A DNA stretch of 64,000 nucleotides from Manganitrophus sp963718695 (GCA_963718695.1 OY970371.1:1178001-1242000); one strand, 5' to 3'; positions 17,077 through 26,824 are shown, counted from the stretch's first letter. The notes: generated by a model not told the origin, from the sequence alone. Program-made: numbers and translations.

Positions 17077-17886
17077 ATGTTAAACACCAACATGAACATG
17101 GCCATGACAAGCAGCTACGATATGCTGCTGGTGGTCCTTTCGATTGTGGTTGCCATTGTGGCATCGTACACGGCGTTGAACCTCGCCGGACGGGTCACGG
17201 CGGCGCAGGGGGGATCGCGCACCGCGTGGTTGCTGGGAGGAGCCACCGCGATGGGAATCGGCATCTGGTCGATGCATTTTATCGGCATGCTGGCTTTTAG
17301 CCTTCCCGTTCCGATCTCCTATGACATCGGAGTGACGGTTTTTTCGATGATCGCGGCGATTATCGCCTCGGCGATCGCCCTGTTTATCGTCAGCCGCAAC
17401 GAGATGAGCCTCGCTCAGCTGCTGCTCGGCGGGGTTTTGATGGGGGTCGGGATCGGGGTCATGCACTACTCCGGGATGTGGGCGGTGCGGGTCGATGCGA
17501 CCGTTTCGTATGATCCGGTTTTTTTCCTTCTCTCTGTGGTGATTGCCGTGGTGGTGTCGATTGTCGCCCTCTGGCTCTCTTTCCATCTTCGTAACGAGAC
17601 GGGGGGGGTCGGATTGCTTCAAAAAGGGATCAGCGCTTTCGTGATGGGGGGGGCAATCATTGGATTGCATTATACCGCGATGATGGCCTCCAACTTCATG
17701 CCGACCGCTTCTTCGGCGGCCGCTTCAACTGCATCAGCGACAGGAATGAACACCGCCTCACTGGCATGGGGGGTCGGAGTCGCGACACTGCTTGTCCTCG
17801 GTTTGGCTTTAATCAGCTCCATGATGAGCCAACGAATGTCGGTCGGCCCCATCAGTGTTCCAAAAGAAGCCCGATCGGCCCGTTAA
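17077..17886 (+). CDS. MHYT-domain integral membrane sensor
   Basis: Seven-helix MHYT membrane domain, a proposed sensor of oxygen, CO or NO through bound metal (a family hypothesis). The repeated motif appears three times: WSMHFIG (M66-H67), MHYSG (M129-H130-Y131) and LHYTAM (H198-Y199-T200), each in a hydrophobic helix. Most known MHYT domains are fused to GGDEF/EAL, kinase or LytTR outputs; here the 269-residue protein stops after the last helix with a short tail and no output. AAGGAGGTATGAA gives a very strong ribosome binding site for ATG 17077. It lies between the receptor and cheW, suggesting that it feeds signals into the same array. Confidence 0.85.
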   Translation: MLNTNMNMAMTSSYDMLLVVLSIVVAIVASYTALNLAGRVTAAQGGSRTAWLLGGATAMGIGIWSMHFIGMLAFSLPVPISYDIGVTVFSMIAAIIASAIALFIVSRNEMSLAQLLLGGVLMGVGIGVMHYSGMWAVRVDATVSYDPVFFLLSVVIAVVVSIVALWLSFHLRNETGGVGLLQKGISAFVMGGAIIGLHYTAMMASNFMPTASSAAASTASATGMNTASLAWGVGVATLLVLGLALISSMMSQRMSVGPISVPKEARSAR

Positions 17887-17912
17887 CACTTTTTGGTCAG
17901 GAAGGAAAAAAC

Positions 17913-18458
17913 GTGAATCAGACGACCCCTCAGATGCAGTACCTGACCTTCCATCTGGCCGCAGAGGAGTATGCGATCGATATTCTCCAGGTGAAGGAGA
18001 TTATCGAGTATGACGCGCTGACGAAGGTTCCGATGACCCCTCCTTGGGTACGGGGGGTCATCAACCTTCGGGGAAGCGTGGTGGCGGTGATCGACCTGGC
18101 GGTGAAGTTCGGGCATCCGGAGAGCCCGGTCGGCAAGCGGACCTGTATCATCATCGTAGAGGTCGACTTAGATGGAGAGCGGACGGTCATGGGGATCATG
18201 GCCGACGCCGTGAGTCAGGTGATGGAACTCCCTCCCGAAGAGATTACCGCTCCCCCCGCCTTCGGAACCAAGATTCGGACCGATTATCTGAAAGGAATGG
18301 GGAAGGCAGGGAAGAAATTCGTTTTAATTCTGGACGCCGACCGGGTCTTGTCAGCCGATGAACTACAGGTGGTGGCGACGCTTCAGGAGAAGGCGGGGTC
18401 CGACCGGCATTCGGGAGAGGCGGTTGCCCCTCCCCAAAACCGCGAGCCGGGTCGGTGA
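17913..18458 (+). CDS. cheW: CheW coupling protein
   Basis: Adaptor that links CheA to receptors. The fold signatures are visible: YLTFHLAAEEYAIDILQVKEII at the N terminus, TKVPMTPPWVRGVINLRGSVVAVIDL, the G-x-M-A-D-AV region and a C-terminal VLILDADRVLS. GTG 17913 (181 aa) has AGGAAGG upstream; the longer frame from 17766 overlaps the MHYT gene and lacks support. The gene overlaps cheR by 4 bp. About 20 residues beyond the CheW domain form a charged tail. Confidence 0.93.
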   Translation: MNQTTPQMQYLTFHLAAEEYAIDILQVKEIIEYDALTKVPMTPPWVRGVINLRGSVVAVIDLAVKFGHPESPVGKRTCIIIVEVDLDGERTVMGIMADAVSQVMELPPEEITAPPAFGTKIRTDYLKGMGKAGKKFVLILDADRVLSADELQVVATLQEKAGSDRHSGEAVAPPQNREPGR

Positions 18459-19381
18459 TGAAGGAGGAAGAGATTCCGGCGCGGGAGCGGATCGGTATTC
18501 GGCCGATGACCGATCGGGAATTTTCCCTTTTTCAAACGCTGATTTATCAAGCGGCCGGCATTTATCTCTCCTCCGTCAAAAAGTCCCTGTTAGTCGGGCG
18601 ACTGACCCGCCGGCTCCGGGAACTCGGTCTCCACTCCTTTGAGTCCTACTATCGTCTCGTCATCGAGAAAGGGGAAGAAGAGCGCGTTTACCTGCTCGAT
18701 GCCATCAGCACCAACGAGACACACTTCTTTCGTGAGCCGAAACAATTCGAATTTCTGGAGCAGCAGCTTCTTCCGGAGTGGTTCCGTGAGGCGGCGTCGG
18801 GACGTCGGCCTCGAAAGATCCGGGTCTGGAGCGCCGGCTGCTCCACCGGGGAAGAGCCCTACTCCTTGGCGATGACCCTGCTCGGCACCTTTCAGACCCT
18901 CCGGGGCGGCGCTCCCGCCGCTCCTTGGCAGATCGAAATTCTCGCAACCGATCTCTCGACCCGGGTGTTGGATCGGGCGCGCAAGGCGGTCTGGCCGATT
19001 GAGAAGGCAAGGGAGATTCCTCCCCGCTACCTTCAGCCCTTTATGTTAAGGGGGACCGGAAGCCAAGAGGGAAAGATCAAAGCCGGACCGGAGATCCGAT
19101 CCCTCATCCGATTCGAGCGGCTTAATCTCAATGAAGAGGTCTATCCCCCCTCGGAGCCGTTTGATCTCATCTTCTGTCGAAATGTGCTCATCTACTTTGA
19201 TGCCGAATCGAAACGGCGCGTCATCGACCGGTTGCTCGGTTTCCTCCCGCCGGCGGGGCACCTTTTCATCGGTCATGCGGAGAGCCTGACCGGATTGGCC
19301 GACCGTGTTCGGAGCGTCCTCCCGACCGTCTACGTCAAAGCGGGAGGTCCGGAGAGTGTGGGATGGAGCAGGAAAGCATGA
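18455..19381 (+). CDS. cheR: Chemoreceptor methyltransferase CheR
   Basis: SAM-dependent methyltransferase that methylates receptor glutamates. The N-terminal helical domain is followed by STNETHFFRE (85-94), the SAM-binding motif GCSTGEEPYS (129-138), ILATDLSTRVL, and FDLIFCRNVLIYFD, then a closing GHAESL. The 308-residue length and full motif set indicate an active enzyme. The start is GTG 18455 or ATG 18458; both overlap or abut the cheW stop. It overlaps cheB by 19 bp. The receptor at 15386 ends with a CheR-type tether, consistent with functional pairing. Confidence 0.95.
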   Translation: MMKEEEIPARERIGIRPMTDREFSLFQTLIYQAAGIYLSSVKKSLLVGRLTRRLRELGLHSFESYYRLVIEKGEEERVYLLDAISTNETHFFREPKQFEFLEQQLLPEWFREAASGRRPRKIRVWSAGCSTGEEPYSLAMTLLGTFQTLRGGAPAAPWQIEILATDLSTRVLDRARKAVWPIEKAREIPPRYLQPFMLRGTGSQEGKIKAGPEIRSLIRFERLNLNEEVYPPSEPFDLIFCRNVLIYFDAESKRRVIDRLLGFLPPAGHLFIGHAESLTGLADRVRSVLPTVYVKAGGPESVGWSRKA

Positions 19382-20463
19382 CGATTGAAAACGGGAGCGG
19401 GCGTCTTTTGAATGTGTTGGTGGTGGATGATTCCGCCGTCGTCCGGCAGACGATGATCGCCCTGCTCTCCCGCGAGCGGGACATTCACGTGGTGACCGCT
19501 TCCGATCCATTGATTGCCCTCGGCAAGATGCAACAGACCCGGCCGGATGTGATCCTGCTCGACCTCGAGATGCCGCGGATGGACGGCTTAACGTTTCTTA
19601 AGAAAATCATGGCGGAAGACCCCATCCCGGTTGTGATCTGCTCCAGCCTCGCTGAAGAGGGATCGGAGGCGGCGCTTCGGGCGATGGAAGAAGGAGCGGT
19701 CGATATCATCACCAAACCGAAAATGGGGGTGAAGGATTTTCTTTCCGAATCGGCCCAGACGCTGGCAGACATGGTGCGGGGGGCGGCCCAAGCCCGCCTT
19801 CAACCTTGCCCGTCCTCCCTCCGATCATCGGAAAAAAGACAAACGGCCGACGTCATTCTTTCGCCTGCGCCGAGGCGGCCGCTCACCTTCACGACCGATA
19901 AAGTCGTCGCCATCGGCGCCTCGACCGGAGGGACCGAAGCCCTTCGGGAATTTCTTGAGGCGATGCCGCCCGACGCTCCCGGCATCGTGATCGTTCAACA
20001 TATGCCGGAAGGTTTTACCAAAGCGTTCGCCAACCGCCTGAATCAAACCTGTGAGATCGAGGTGAAAGAAGCGACCGACGGCGACCGCGTGATCCCCGGC
20101 CGGGCTTTGATCGCGCCTGGAAACCACCACATGCTTCTCATGTGCGACGGCGGCCATTATGCGGTTGAAATCGTCGATGGCCCACCGGTTTCCCGCCATC
20201 GCCCCAGTGTCGATGTCCTCTTCCGATCGGCTGCAAAGGCCGCGGGGCCGAACGCCATCGGCATCATCATGACCGGCATGGGAGACGATGGAGCGGCCGG
20301 CCTGCTGGAGATGAAGCAGGCGGGCGCTGCGACCGTCGCCCAAGACGAGGCCACCTGCGTCGTTTTCGGCATGCCGAAAGAGGCGATCGCCCGGGGCGCC
20401 GTCGATGAGATTCTTCCCCTCCCGCAAATACCGACTTTCCTCCTTCATCAATGGGCCCGGTAA
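19363..20463 (+). CDS. cheB: Chemotaxis methylesterase / glutamine deamidase CheB
   Basis: Receiver-controlled methylesterase. The N-terminal receiver has Asp22-Asp23, phosphoacceptor Asp67 (LLDLEMPRMDG) and Lys118. The catalytic domain has Ser187 (IGASTGGTEA), His213 (IVQHMPEG) and the Asp pair 308-309 (TGMGDDGA), matching the known Ser-His-Asp triad. Length 366 aa is normal. ATG 19363 lies inside the cheR tail, so the two are coupled. Last gene of the operon; a small GC hairpin follows at about 20464-20478 without a U-tract. Confidence 0.96.
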   Translation: MEQESMTIENGSGRLLNVLVVDDSAVVRQTMIALLSRERDIHVVTASDPLIALGKMQQTRPDVILLDLEMPRMDGLTFLKKIMAEDPIPVVICSSLAEEGSEAALRAMEEGAVDIITKPKMGVKDFLSESAQTLADMVRGAAQARLQPCPSSLRSSEKRQTADVILSPAPRRPLTFTTDKVVAIGASTGGTEALREFLEAMPPDAPGIVIVQHMPEGFTKAFANRLNQTCEIEVKEATDGDRVIPGRALIAPGNHHMLLMCDGGHYAVEIVDGPPVSRHRPSVDVLFRSAAKAAGPNAIGIIMTGMGDDGAAGLLEMKQAGAATVAQDEATCVVFGMPKEAIARGAVDEILPLPQIPTFLLHQWAR

Positions 20464-20503
20464 GCGGACGCTTCCGCTCCTGTTCCTTACCGTATTCCTA
20501 GTG

Positions 20504-20509
20504 TATAAT
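20504..20509 (+). promoter_or_regulatory. Perfect -10 box before the ABC transporter pair
   Basis: A consensus TATAAT sits 32 bp before ATG 20541. The matching -35 region (around 20481-20486) is poor. It probably drives the two ABC genes separately from the chemosensory operon. Confidence 0.4.
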
Positions 20510-20540
20510 ACAGCCTTGTGTTTAAGGACGAGGAGTGCTC

Positions 20541-21221
20541 ATGATCGAGATTTCTAATCTTAAGATGCAACTCACCAGCGGCGGAAGGACGGTGACCATT
20601 CTTAATGGAATCGATCTTTCCGTTCCCGCCAAGCAGTTTCTCGCCGTGGTCGGCCCTTCCGGGAGCGGAAAGTCGACCCTGCTCGGTCTGATCGCCGGAC
20701 TCGATCGGGCGACCTCCGGATCGATCCGGATCGACGGCATCTCCCTTTCGGACTTAAGCGAGGACGATCTGGCGCGCCTGCGCCGGGAAAAGATCGGGAT
20801 GATCTTCCAATCGTTTCATCTCATCCCGACGCTGACCGCTTTGGAGAACGTTCAGGTGCCGCTGGAGCTTCGCGGGGAATCGAATCCCGATCGCGAAGCA
20901 AGCCGTCTTCTCGATGCGGTCGGACTGGGAGACCGGCAGCATCATTATCCGGTCCAGCTCTCGGGTGGAGAACAACAACGGGTCGCCGTCGCGCGCGCCT
21001 ATGCGGCGAGACCGACCCTCCTCCTCGCCGATGAGCCGACCGGCAACCTCGACTCCGCCAACGGCGCCCGCGTCATCGATCTCCTCCTTCAGCTTCACCG
21101 CGATCAGGGAAGCACGCTGATCTTAGTGACCCACGATCCGTCATTGGCGGCCCGCGCCGAGCGAATTCTCTCGTTGCGGGACGGGCGGGTCGTCGGTGAT
21201 GAAATCCAGGACCGGTCATGA
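20541..21221 (+). CDS. LolD/YbbA-type ABC transporter ATP-binding protein
   Basis: ATPase subunit of a MacB/LolD-class (type VII) ABC system. Walker A GPSGSGKST, Q-loop QSFHLIP, signature LSGGEQQRVAVARA, Walker B LLLADEPTGNLD and the H-loop VTHD are intact. At 226 aa it is the usual size for LolD and YbbA. ATG 20541 has GAGGAG six bases upstream. The stop overlaps the permease ATG by 4 bp (ATGA). The class couples ATP hydrolysis to periplasmic work such as lipoprotein or thioesterase-linked export rather than to bulk transport. Confidence 0.93.
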   Translation: MIEISNLKMQLTSGGRTVTILNGIDLSVPAKQFLAVVGPSGSGKSTLLGLIAGLDRATSGSIRIDGISLSDLSEDDLARLRREKIGMIFQSFHLIPTLTALENVQVPLELRGESNPDREASRLLDAVGLGDRQHHYPVQLSGGEQQRVAVARAYAARPTLLLADEPTGNLDSANGARVIDLLLQLHRDQGSTLILVTHDPSLAARAERILSLRDGRVVGDEIQDRS

Positions 21222-23815
21222 CCCGTTTTATCTTCAAAATGGTTTGGCGCGAAGCCCGCGGCTCCCTCCGGCATTTCCTTTCATTCCTTTTCTCGATCGC
21301 CCTGGGGGTGGGGTCGATCATTGCGGTCGGCAACATTGCGGCCAATCTGGAAGAGATGACGTTTCATGAAGCGCGCAATCTTCTCACGGCCGATCTGGAG
21401 GCGCGGTTGATTCGCCCGTTGTCGCCGGAAGGGGAGGCGGCGCTGGGCGATCTGTCCGGCCGGGGGATTCGACAGGTCCGGATCACCGAAATGATCGGCA
21501 TGGCCGCCACGCCCAATCTTTCCCGGGAGGGGCCGTTCCAAGGAGGATATCAATCCCAGCTCGTCGAGTTGAAGGCGGTGGAGCCGGGGTACCCCTTCTA
21601 CGGACGATTTGCGGTCGATCCGCCCTCCTCCGACCCGTTCCGAGATCCCGAGGCCGTTTGGGTTCAAGAGGCGCTGTTGATCCGTCTCGGTCTTAAGGTC
21701 GGCGATCGGCTCAAATTGGGAGAGGCCGATTTCACCATCCGGGGAATCATCCGGAAAGAGCCCGATCGCGCCGTCGGGACCTTCACCCTGGGGCCGCGCG
21801 TCATGTTGTCTCAGGAGGCATTGGCGCGGACAAAACTCGTCCAAACCGGGAGCCGGATGACCCGGCGGATCCTCTTCCAGACCCCGGACCCCGAAACCCC
21901 CGACGCCCTCAAAGCCGAGTTAAAGGAGCGGTGGGCGCAGGAGTCGGTCCGCCTGCAGACCTACCGCGAAGCACAGCCCCGCCTCGGACGGTTTCTTGAG
22001 AACTTCACGACCTATCTTGGCCTCGTCGGCCTGATCACGCTGATGATCGGGGGGATCGCCGTCGCGAGCAACATCCATGCTTTTTTAACCGAGCGGATCG
22101 GGACGATCGCCATCCTCAAATCGCTCGGAAGCTCCGCGCGCTCCGTCCTACTGATCTACCTTCTCTTGGCCTCTTTTCTCGGCGGCATCGGGAGTCTCCT
22201 CGGCGTTGCCCTGGGGGTGGGGATGTATCAATCCCTTATCGGACTTCTCGCTCGCTTCCTTCCGCCCGGGTTCGCCTTTGAGCTGACCTTTCTTCCGATC
22301 TTCCGGGGAATCGCCATGGGGGTGGGGACGACGTTGCTCTTCTCCCTCTGGCCGCTTCAAAAAGTGTGGCGGGTGGCCCCGTCGCGTGTGTTTCGGCAGG
22401 AGGTGGAAGATTCTTTCGGTGCGGAAGGGAGGCGGGCGGCGGAAGGGGGGAGAGGGGACAAAATCTTCTCTTTTTTCTCATCCCGCTCGTTTGGGTTGGG
22501 CCTCTTTATTGTCTTCGGGTGGGCCGCTCTTTCGATCTGGCAGGCGGGGTCGTGGCGGTTGGGAAGCTGGGTCATTGGCGGTGTGGCGGCGGCCGTCCTC
22601 CTGCTCCTTGCGGCGACCGGGGGAGCGCTGCGTCTTGTCAGATGGCTCGGACGGCCCCGGCGGCTGGTGCTCCGTTACGGGGTCGGAAACCTGACCCGTC
22701 CGGGGCGGCAGATCATGACCGTGGTCCTTTCGATCGGAATCGGTGTGTTGATCCTTCTCACCCTTCTGCAGGTCGAGAAAAACCTGCTGGCCAATCTTCA
22801 ACAGAATATCCCGGAGGATGCGCCGAGTCTTTTCTTCATCGACTTGCAGCCCGATCAAAAAGAGGCGTTTCAAACAATCATGGCGAAGTGGGATTTGAAA
22901 AAGCCGGTCGAGCTGACGCCGCTGGTCCGATCGCGGCTTTTCGATCTAGACGGCAAGAAAGTCTCCGAAATTCAGACCGAGGAACGCCCCGACGGGTGGT
23001 ATTTTACACGGGAGTATGTTCTGACCTACCAGCGTGATCTTCCGAAGCACAACACGATTCGCCGGGGAAGATGGTGGGAAGGCGCGCCCGCCGGGGAGGG
23101 CGCGGCGCGGATTTCGGTGGAGGCGGAGGCGGCCCGGCATCTCGGGATCGATCTCGGCTCGAAGGTCACCTTCGACATTCAGGGGGTGCCGATCGAGACG
23201 GAGGTGACGAGCGTCCGCGATGTCGATTGGGGGAGCCTCTCCACGAACTTCTTCTTCATCTTCGAGCCGGGCGCGCTCGAAGGCGCGCCGATCACCTATG
23301 TGGCGACCGCGGCGACCCCGCAGGAGGCGGATCTTCCGATCCAGAACGCCGTCATTCGCGCCTTCCCGAATGTCACGGTCATCCATCTTCGGGAGATCCT
23401 GGAGACGATCGCCGGAATTCTCAAAGAGATCACCCGGACGGTTCGATTCATGGCCCTCTTCGGATTTGCGGTTGGATTGATCGTCCTCTCCGGCGCGATT
23501 GCGGCGACCCGGGCCCGCCGGCTTCACGAGATGACCCTTTTTAAAACCCTCGGCGCGACCCGGCCGACCCTCCTCGCCATCATGGCGGTGGAGTATTTCC
23601 TCTTGGGTCTCCTGGCCGCCGCCGTCGGCGGCCTCCTCTCGATCGGGCTCTCCTGGGGGATCGTCCACTTCTTTCTCGATCTGCCGTGGCGGTTTGATGG
23701 GTTCTCCCTCCTGCAGGGCCTGATCGTAACGCTCCTTCTGACCCTCCTCACCGGTTTTTTGATGACCTACCGGATTTTGGGACAAAAGCCGCTGGCGATT
23801 CTTCGCGCAGAATAA
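21218..23815 (+). CDS. YbbP-like ABC transporter permease (FtsX superfamily)
   Basis: Large permease of 865 residues. An N-terminal transmembrane helix (about 15-38) is followed by a periplasmic domain of about 230 residues, three FtsX helices (about 265-390), a further helix pair in the middle (about 415-470), a second periplasmic domain and a C-terminal FtsX three-helix block ending LAILRAE. Two FtsX blocks in one chain match YbbP-type permeases, which pair with a YbbA ATPase and work with TesA-like esterases. Such an esterase lies at 11110-11772 in this window but is not adjacent. The start overlaps the ATPase gene. The substrate is unknown. Confidence 0.88.
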   Translation: MTRFIFKMVWREARGSLRHFLSFLFSIALGVGSIIAVGNIAANLEEMTFHEARNLLTADLEARLIRPLSPEGEAALGDLSGRGIRQVRITEMIGMAATPNLSREGPFQGGYQSQLVELKAVEPGYPFYGRFAVDPPSSDPFRDPEAVWVQEALLIRLGLKVGDRLKLGEADFTIRGIIRKEPDRAVGTFTLGPRVMLSQEALARTKLVQTGSRMTRRILFQTPDPETPDALKAELKERWAQESVRLQTYREAQPRLGRFLENFTTYLGLVGLITLMIGGIAVASNIHAFLTERIGTIAILKSLGSSARSVLLIYLLLASFLGGIGSLLGVALGVGMYQSLIGLLARFLPPGFAFELTFLPIFRGIAMGVGTTLLFSLWPLQKVWRVAPSRVFRQEVEDSFGAEGRRAAEGGRGDKIFSFFSSRSFGLGLFIVFGWAALSIWQAGSWRLGSWVIGGVAAAVLLLLAATGGALRLVRWLGRPRRLVLRYGVGNLTRPGRQIMTVVLSIGIGVLILLTLLQVEKNLLANLQQNIPEDAPSLFFIDLQPDQKEAFQTIMAKWDLKKPVELTPLVRSRLFDLDGKKVSEIQTEERPDGWYFTREYVLTYQRDLPKHNTIRRGRWWEGAPAGEGAARISVEAEAARHLGIDLGSKVTFDIQGVPIETEVTSVRDVDWGSLSTNFFFIFEPGALEGAPITYVATAATPQEADLPIQNAVIRAFPNVTVIHLREILETIAGILKEITRTVRFMALFGFAVGLIVLSGAIAATRARRLHEMTLFKTLGATRPTLLAIMAVEYFLLGLLAAAVGGLLSIGLSWGIVHFFLDLPWRFDGFSLLQGLIVTLLLTLLTGFLMTYRILGQKPLAILRAE

Positions 23816-23842
23816 ATAGTCCTGCCTGTCTGTATCATCCTA

Positions 23843-23871
23843 TTGAATGACAATTTCTAATGCCGTAGAAT
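23843..23871 (+). promoter_or_regulatory. Candidate sigma-70 promoter of sensor kinase 1
   Basis: TTGAAT (23843-23848), 17-bp spacer, TAGAAT (23866-23871), 54 bp before the ATG. The second kinase gene has a similar TTGAAC-17-TAAGAT arrangement. Confidence 0.6.
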
Positions 23872-23925
23872 GGAGAAAACAAGCCAACGTGTTACCTTTA
23901 GCTCAGTCACATCAGGAAATAACGT

Positions 23926-26712
23926 ATGGATCGCGATCTTGACGTGCGATCGAGCAAGACCCATCGAAAGCCAAAAGTAAAGAATCCGATTGAAAAAAAC
24001 CGGATCGACCAGGCACCCTCCTCATCGGAAAGGGTCGGGGGAGATCCGTTTGAATCGACCCAGACCCAATGGAAGCGGTTTATTCAAGGGCTTCCACCCG
24101 AAGGGCCGCTGCGAAGTGTGATCCTGGAATCCTGGCAGCGGAGCGGCGTCTATGGCATCGATCCGCAGGTGTCTCAACTCTCTCACGAGCGCGTTGCAGA
24201 AGAGGATCTTCAATCCCGGCTTGACCTCAATCGAGAGTTGGTCGATATCGCCGCCCTTCATCTGGATTGGATCTCCTCTTCATTGGCGCAGATTCCTCAT
24301 GCTGTCTTTTTGGTCGATCGGGACGGCGTCGTCCTTTATGCGGCCGGAAATGACGCTCGGATGCGGGAGTCGTTCCATGTGGTTCCGGGATATGACTGGT
24401 CCGAACGAAAAATGGGGACCAATGCGGTCGGAACGGCTCTGGCGGGGAACCAGGCGATCGCGGTCTCGGGACCGGAGCATTTCCTTCAACTATTCCATGG
24501 CTATACCTGTAGCGGAATTCCGATTCATGCAAATGGCGAGGTCGTCGGCGCGATCGGCATCGGGACCCCCGTTGCGGACGGCAATCCGGAGCGGATGATC
24601 CTAACGGCGCATACAGCGTATGTCATCGGGCAGGAGTTGATGCATCGGCAGACCGCAAGCCAAGCGGAGTCGATCAAAGCCGAGGCGATGATGCTCCTGT
24701 CCAACTCGCTCGATTATAAAACCACGCTATCCATCATTGCACACCTGGTTGTCCCTCGGTTAGCCGATTGGTGCATCATCGATATGGTCGAAGCGGATCG
24801 GTCGATCGTTCGATTCGCCGTGGCGCAGGCCGATCCTTCCAAAAGCACCCTCGCTCGCGACTTGCAGCATCAACCCCTTCAGCCCGATGTCCCTTATGGC
24901 GCTCCGCACGTGATACGAACCGGCCGATCGGAGCTCTACCCGGAGATTTCCGAATCCCAAAAAGAGGCGGGTGCCTCGGATGGAATGCATTTGAATCTGA
25001 TTCGGCGGATGAAGGCGACGTCAGGTATGGTGGTCCCGATTCCCGGCCGCGGTCGGGTGTTGGGGGCCATTACCTTCCTCTCGGCGGAATCGGGCCGGCG
25101 CTATAACCGGGTCGATCTCGCACTCGCGGAGGATCTCGCCCGTCGCGCGGGGCTGGCGATTGAGAATGCACAGCTCTATCGCGCGGCCCAAGAGGAAATC
25201 GCGGAGCGAAAGCGGACCCAAGAGGCGCTCCGGCGGAGTGAAGAGCGCTTTCGCCAGGTGAGCGAAAGCGGCGTCGTCAGTCTTTCCTTCTTCGATCTCT
25301 CCGGGCGGATCACAGACGCCAATGACGCTTTCCTTAAGATGATCGACTTTACGCGGGAAGAACTCCTCCAAGGGAAAGTGCGTTGGGACCAATTGACCCC
25401 ACCGGATTGGATAAAACGGACGCAGCAAGCCCTTCAAGAGTTTAAGGCATGGGGTCGGTGCACCCCTTATGAGAAAGAATATTTCCGGAAGGACGGCACC
25501 CGGTTCTGGGGTCTGTTCGGCGGCGCCATGCTTGAAAGTGGAGCGGAGGGGGTCGCCTTTGTGGTCGATATCACCGAGCGCAAGCGGGCGGAGGCGGCGC
25601 TTCGGAACAGCCGGGAACAGCTCCAGACGATTCTCGATAATACGACGGCCGTGGTTTATCTGATGAGCATCGATAATCGGTTCATGATGGTCAACCAGCA
25701 ATTTGAAAGGCTCTTTGCTTTCAAGAAAGCAGAGGTGAGCGGCAAATCAATCGATGACCTCTTCCCTAAAGAGGTGGCCGATGCTTTCCGCGCCAATAAT
25801 GAAAACGTGCTGGAAGCCAAACACGCTTTGGAATTCGAAGAGAATGTTCCGCTGGCGGACGGCGTCCACGTTTACCTTTCCATGAAGGTTCCTCTCTTCG
25901 ATCAAACCGGAAAACCGTATGCGATCTGCGGCATCTCCAGCGACATCACCGATCGGAAACGAATGGAGGAGACCCTCAAACAAAAGACGCGCGAGGCGGA
26001 GGAGGCGAACCGGGTTAAATCACAGTTTGTGTCGATTATCTCGCACGAACTGCGGACGCCGCTCAACGCCATCATCGGCTACTCCGGTCTCCTGAAACGT
26101 CCCGGGTTTGCGGAACAGCCGGGCAAGCGGTCGGAGATGAATGACCGTATTTATTACAACGCCCACATTCTGCTTGAATTGATCAACAATCTGCTGAATC
26201 TCAACCGGATGGAGGCGGGGCAGATGCCGGTCGATGCGGAGACGGTGTTTCTTGCCGATGTGGTCGGCGGCATTGTCGATAATCTCAGATCGATGGGAGA
26301 GGAGAAGGGGCTGAAGGTGGCGTTCATCAATGAAGACGGCCCGCTGCCGATCCACTCCGACTCCAAGAAGATCGAGCAGATCGTCACCAACCTCATCTCC
26401 AATGCGATTAAGTTCACCGATCACGGCGCGGTGACAGTGCGGCTGTCGGACCGCTCGGCCGAGCAGCGGGCCGTCATCGAAGTCACCGACACCGGCATCG
26501 GCATCGACGAGGGGGATCTTCCGCGTCTTTTTGAGCCGTTCTATCAGGCCGATCCGTCCAATACCCGCTCTTACGAGGGAACGGGGCTGGGGCTCTCCAT
26601 CGTGAAGAAATTTACCGAACTGCTCGGAGGGACCGTCCGTGTGGCCAGCACGTTGGGGGCTGGGGCAACTTTCACTCTCTCCCTACCCTATGAACGGAAG
26701 CATCCGTCGTAA
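23926..26712 (+). CDS. AcoR-type GAF / GAF / PAS-PAS sensor histidine kinase
   Basis: Cytosolic-type sensor kinase of 928 residues without a transmembrane segment. Residues about 60-250 resemble the N-terminal sensory region of AcoR-type sigma-54 activators: ESWQRSGVYGIDP, then GYDWSERKMGTNAVGTAL and GYTCSGIPIHANG. A second GAF (about 255-425), two PAS domains (about 435-545 and 555-680) and a HisKA-HATPase core follow. The H box SHELRTPLNA, N box LISNAIKFT, G1 DTGIGI and G2 GTGLGLSIV are intact. There is no receiver, so a separate regulator is needed; none is adjacent. ATG 23926 is chosen because the paralogue at 26825 also begins MDRDL. Ligand unknown. Confidence 0.9.
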   Translation: MDRDLDVRSSKTHRKPKVKNPIEKNRIDQAPSSSERVGGDPFESTQTQWKRFIQGLPPEGPLRSVILESWQRSGVYGIDPQVSQLSHERVAEEDLQSRLDLNRELVDIAALHLDWISSSLAQIPHAVFLVDRDGVVLYAAGNDARMRESFHVVPGYDWSERKMGTNAVGTALAGNQAIAVSGPEHFLQLFHGYTCSGIPIHANGEVVGAIGIGTPVADGNPERMILTAHTAYVIGQELMHRQTASQAESIKAEAMMLLSNSLDYKTTLSIIAHLVVPRLADWCIIDMVEADRSIVRFAVAQADPSKSTLARDLQHQPLQPDVPYGAPHVIRTGRSELYPEISESQKEAGASDGMHLNLIRRMKATSGMVVPIPGRGRVLGAITFLSAESGRRYNRVDLALAEDLARRAGLAIENAQLYRAAQEEIAERKRTQEALRRSEERFRQVSESGVVSLSFFDLSGRITDANDAFLKMIDFTREELLQGKVRWDQLTPPDWIKRTQQALQEFKAWGRCTPYEKEYFRKDGTRFWGLFGGAMLESGAEGVAFVVDITERKRAEAALRNSREQLQTILDNTTAVVYLMSIDNRFMMVNQQFERLFAFKKAEVSGKSIDDLFPKEVADAFRANNENVLEAKHALEFEENVPLADGVHVYLSMKVPLFDQTGKPYAICGISSDITDRKRMEETLKQKTREAEEANRVKSQFVSIISHELRTPLNAIIGYSGLLKRPGFAEQPGKRSEMNDRIYYNAHILLELINNLLNLNRMEAGQMPVDAETVFLADVVGGIVDNLRSMGEEKGLKVAFINEDGPLPIHSDSKKIEQIVTNLISNAIKFTDHGAVTVRLSDRSAEQRAVIEVTDTGIGIDEGDLPRLFEPFYQADPSNTRSYEGTGLGLSIVKKFTELLGGTVRVASTLGAGATFTLSLPYERKHPS

Positions 26713-26733
26713 TTCTCCGCGTTTTCCCTCCTC

Positions 26734-26762
26734 TTGAACCGTTATTTTTGTAGGCGTAAGAT
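26734..26762 (+). promoter_or_regulatory. Candidate sigma-70 promoter of sensor kinase 2
   Basis: TTGAAC (26734-26739), 17-bp spacer, TAAGAT (26757-26762), 62 bp before ATG 26825. Spacing and sequence match the promoter proposed for the upstream paralogue. Confidence 0.55.
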
Positions 26763-26824
26763 AGATATAGTGAACGGGCTTACATTCAAGAGATGAGCTT
26801 GGGTTATCCCAAGCGAGGATGAAG

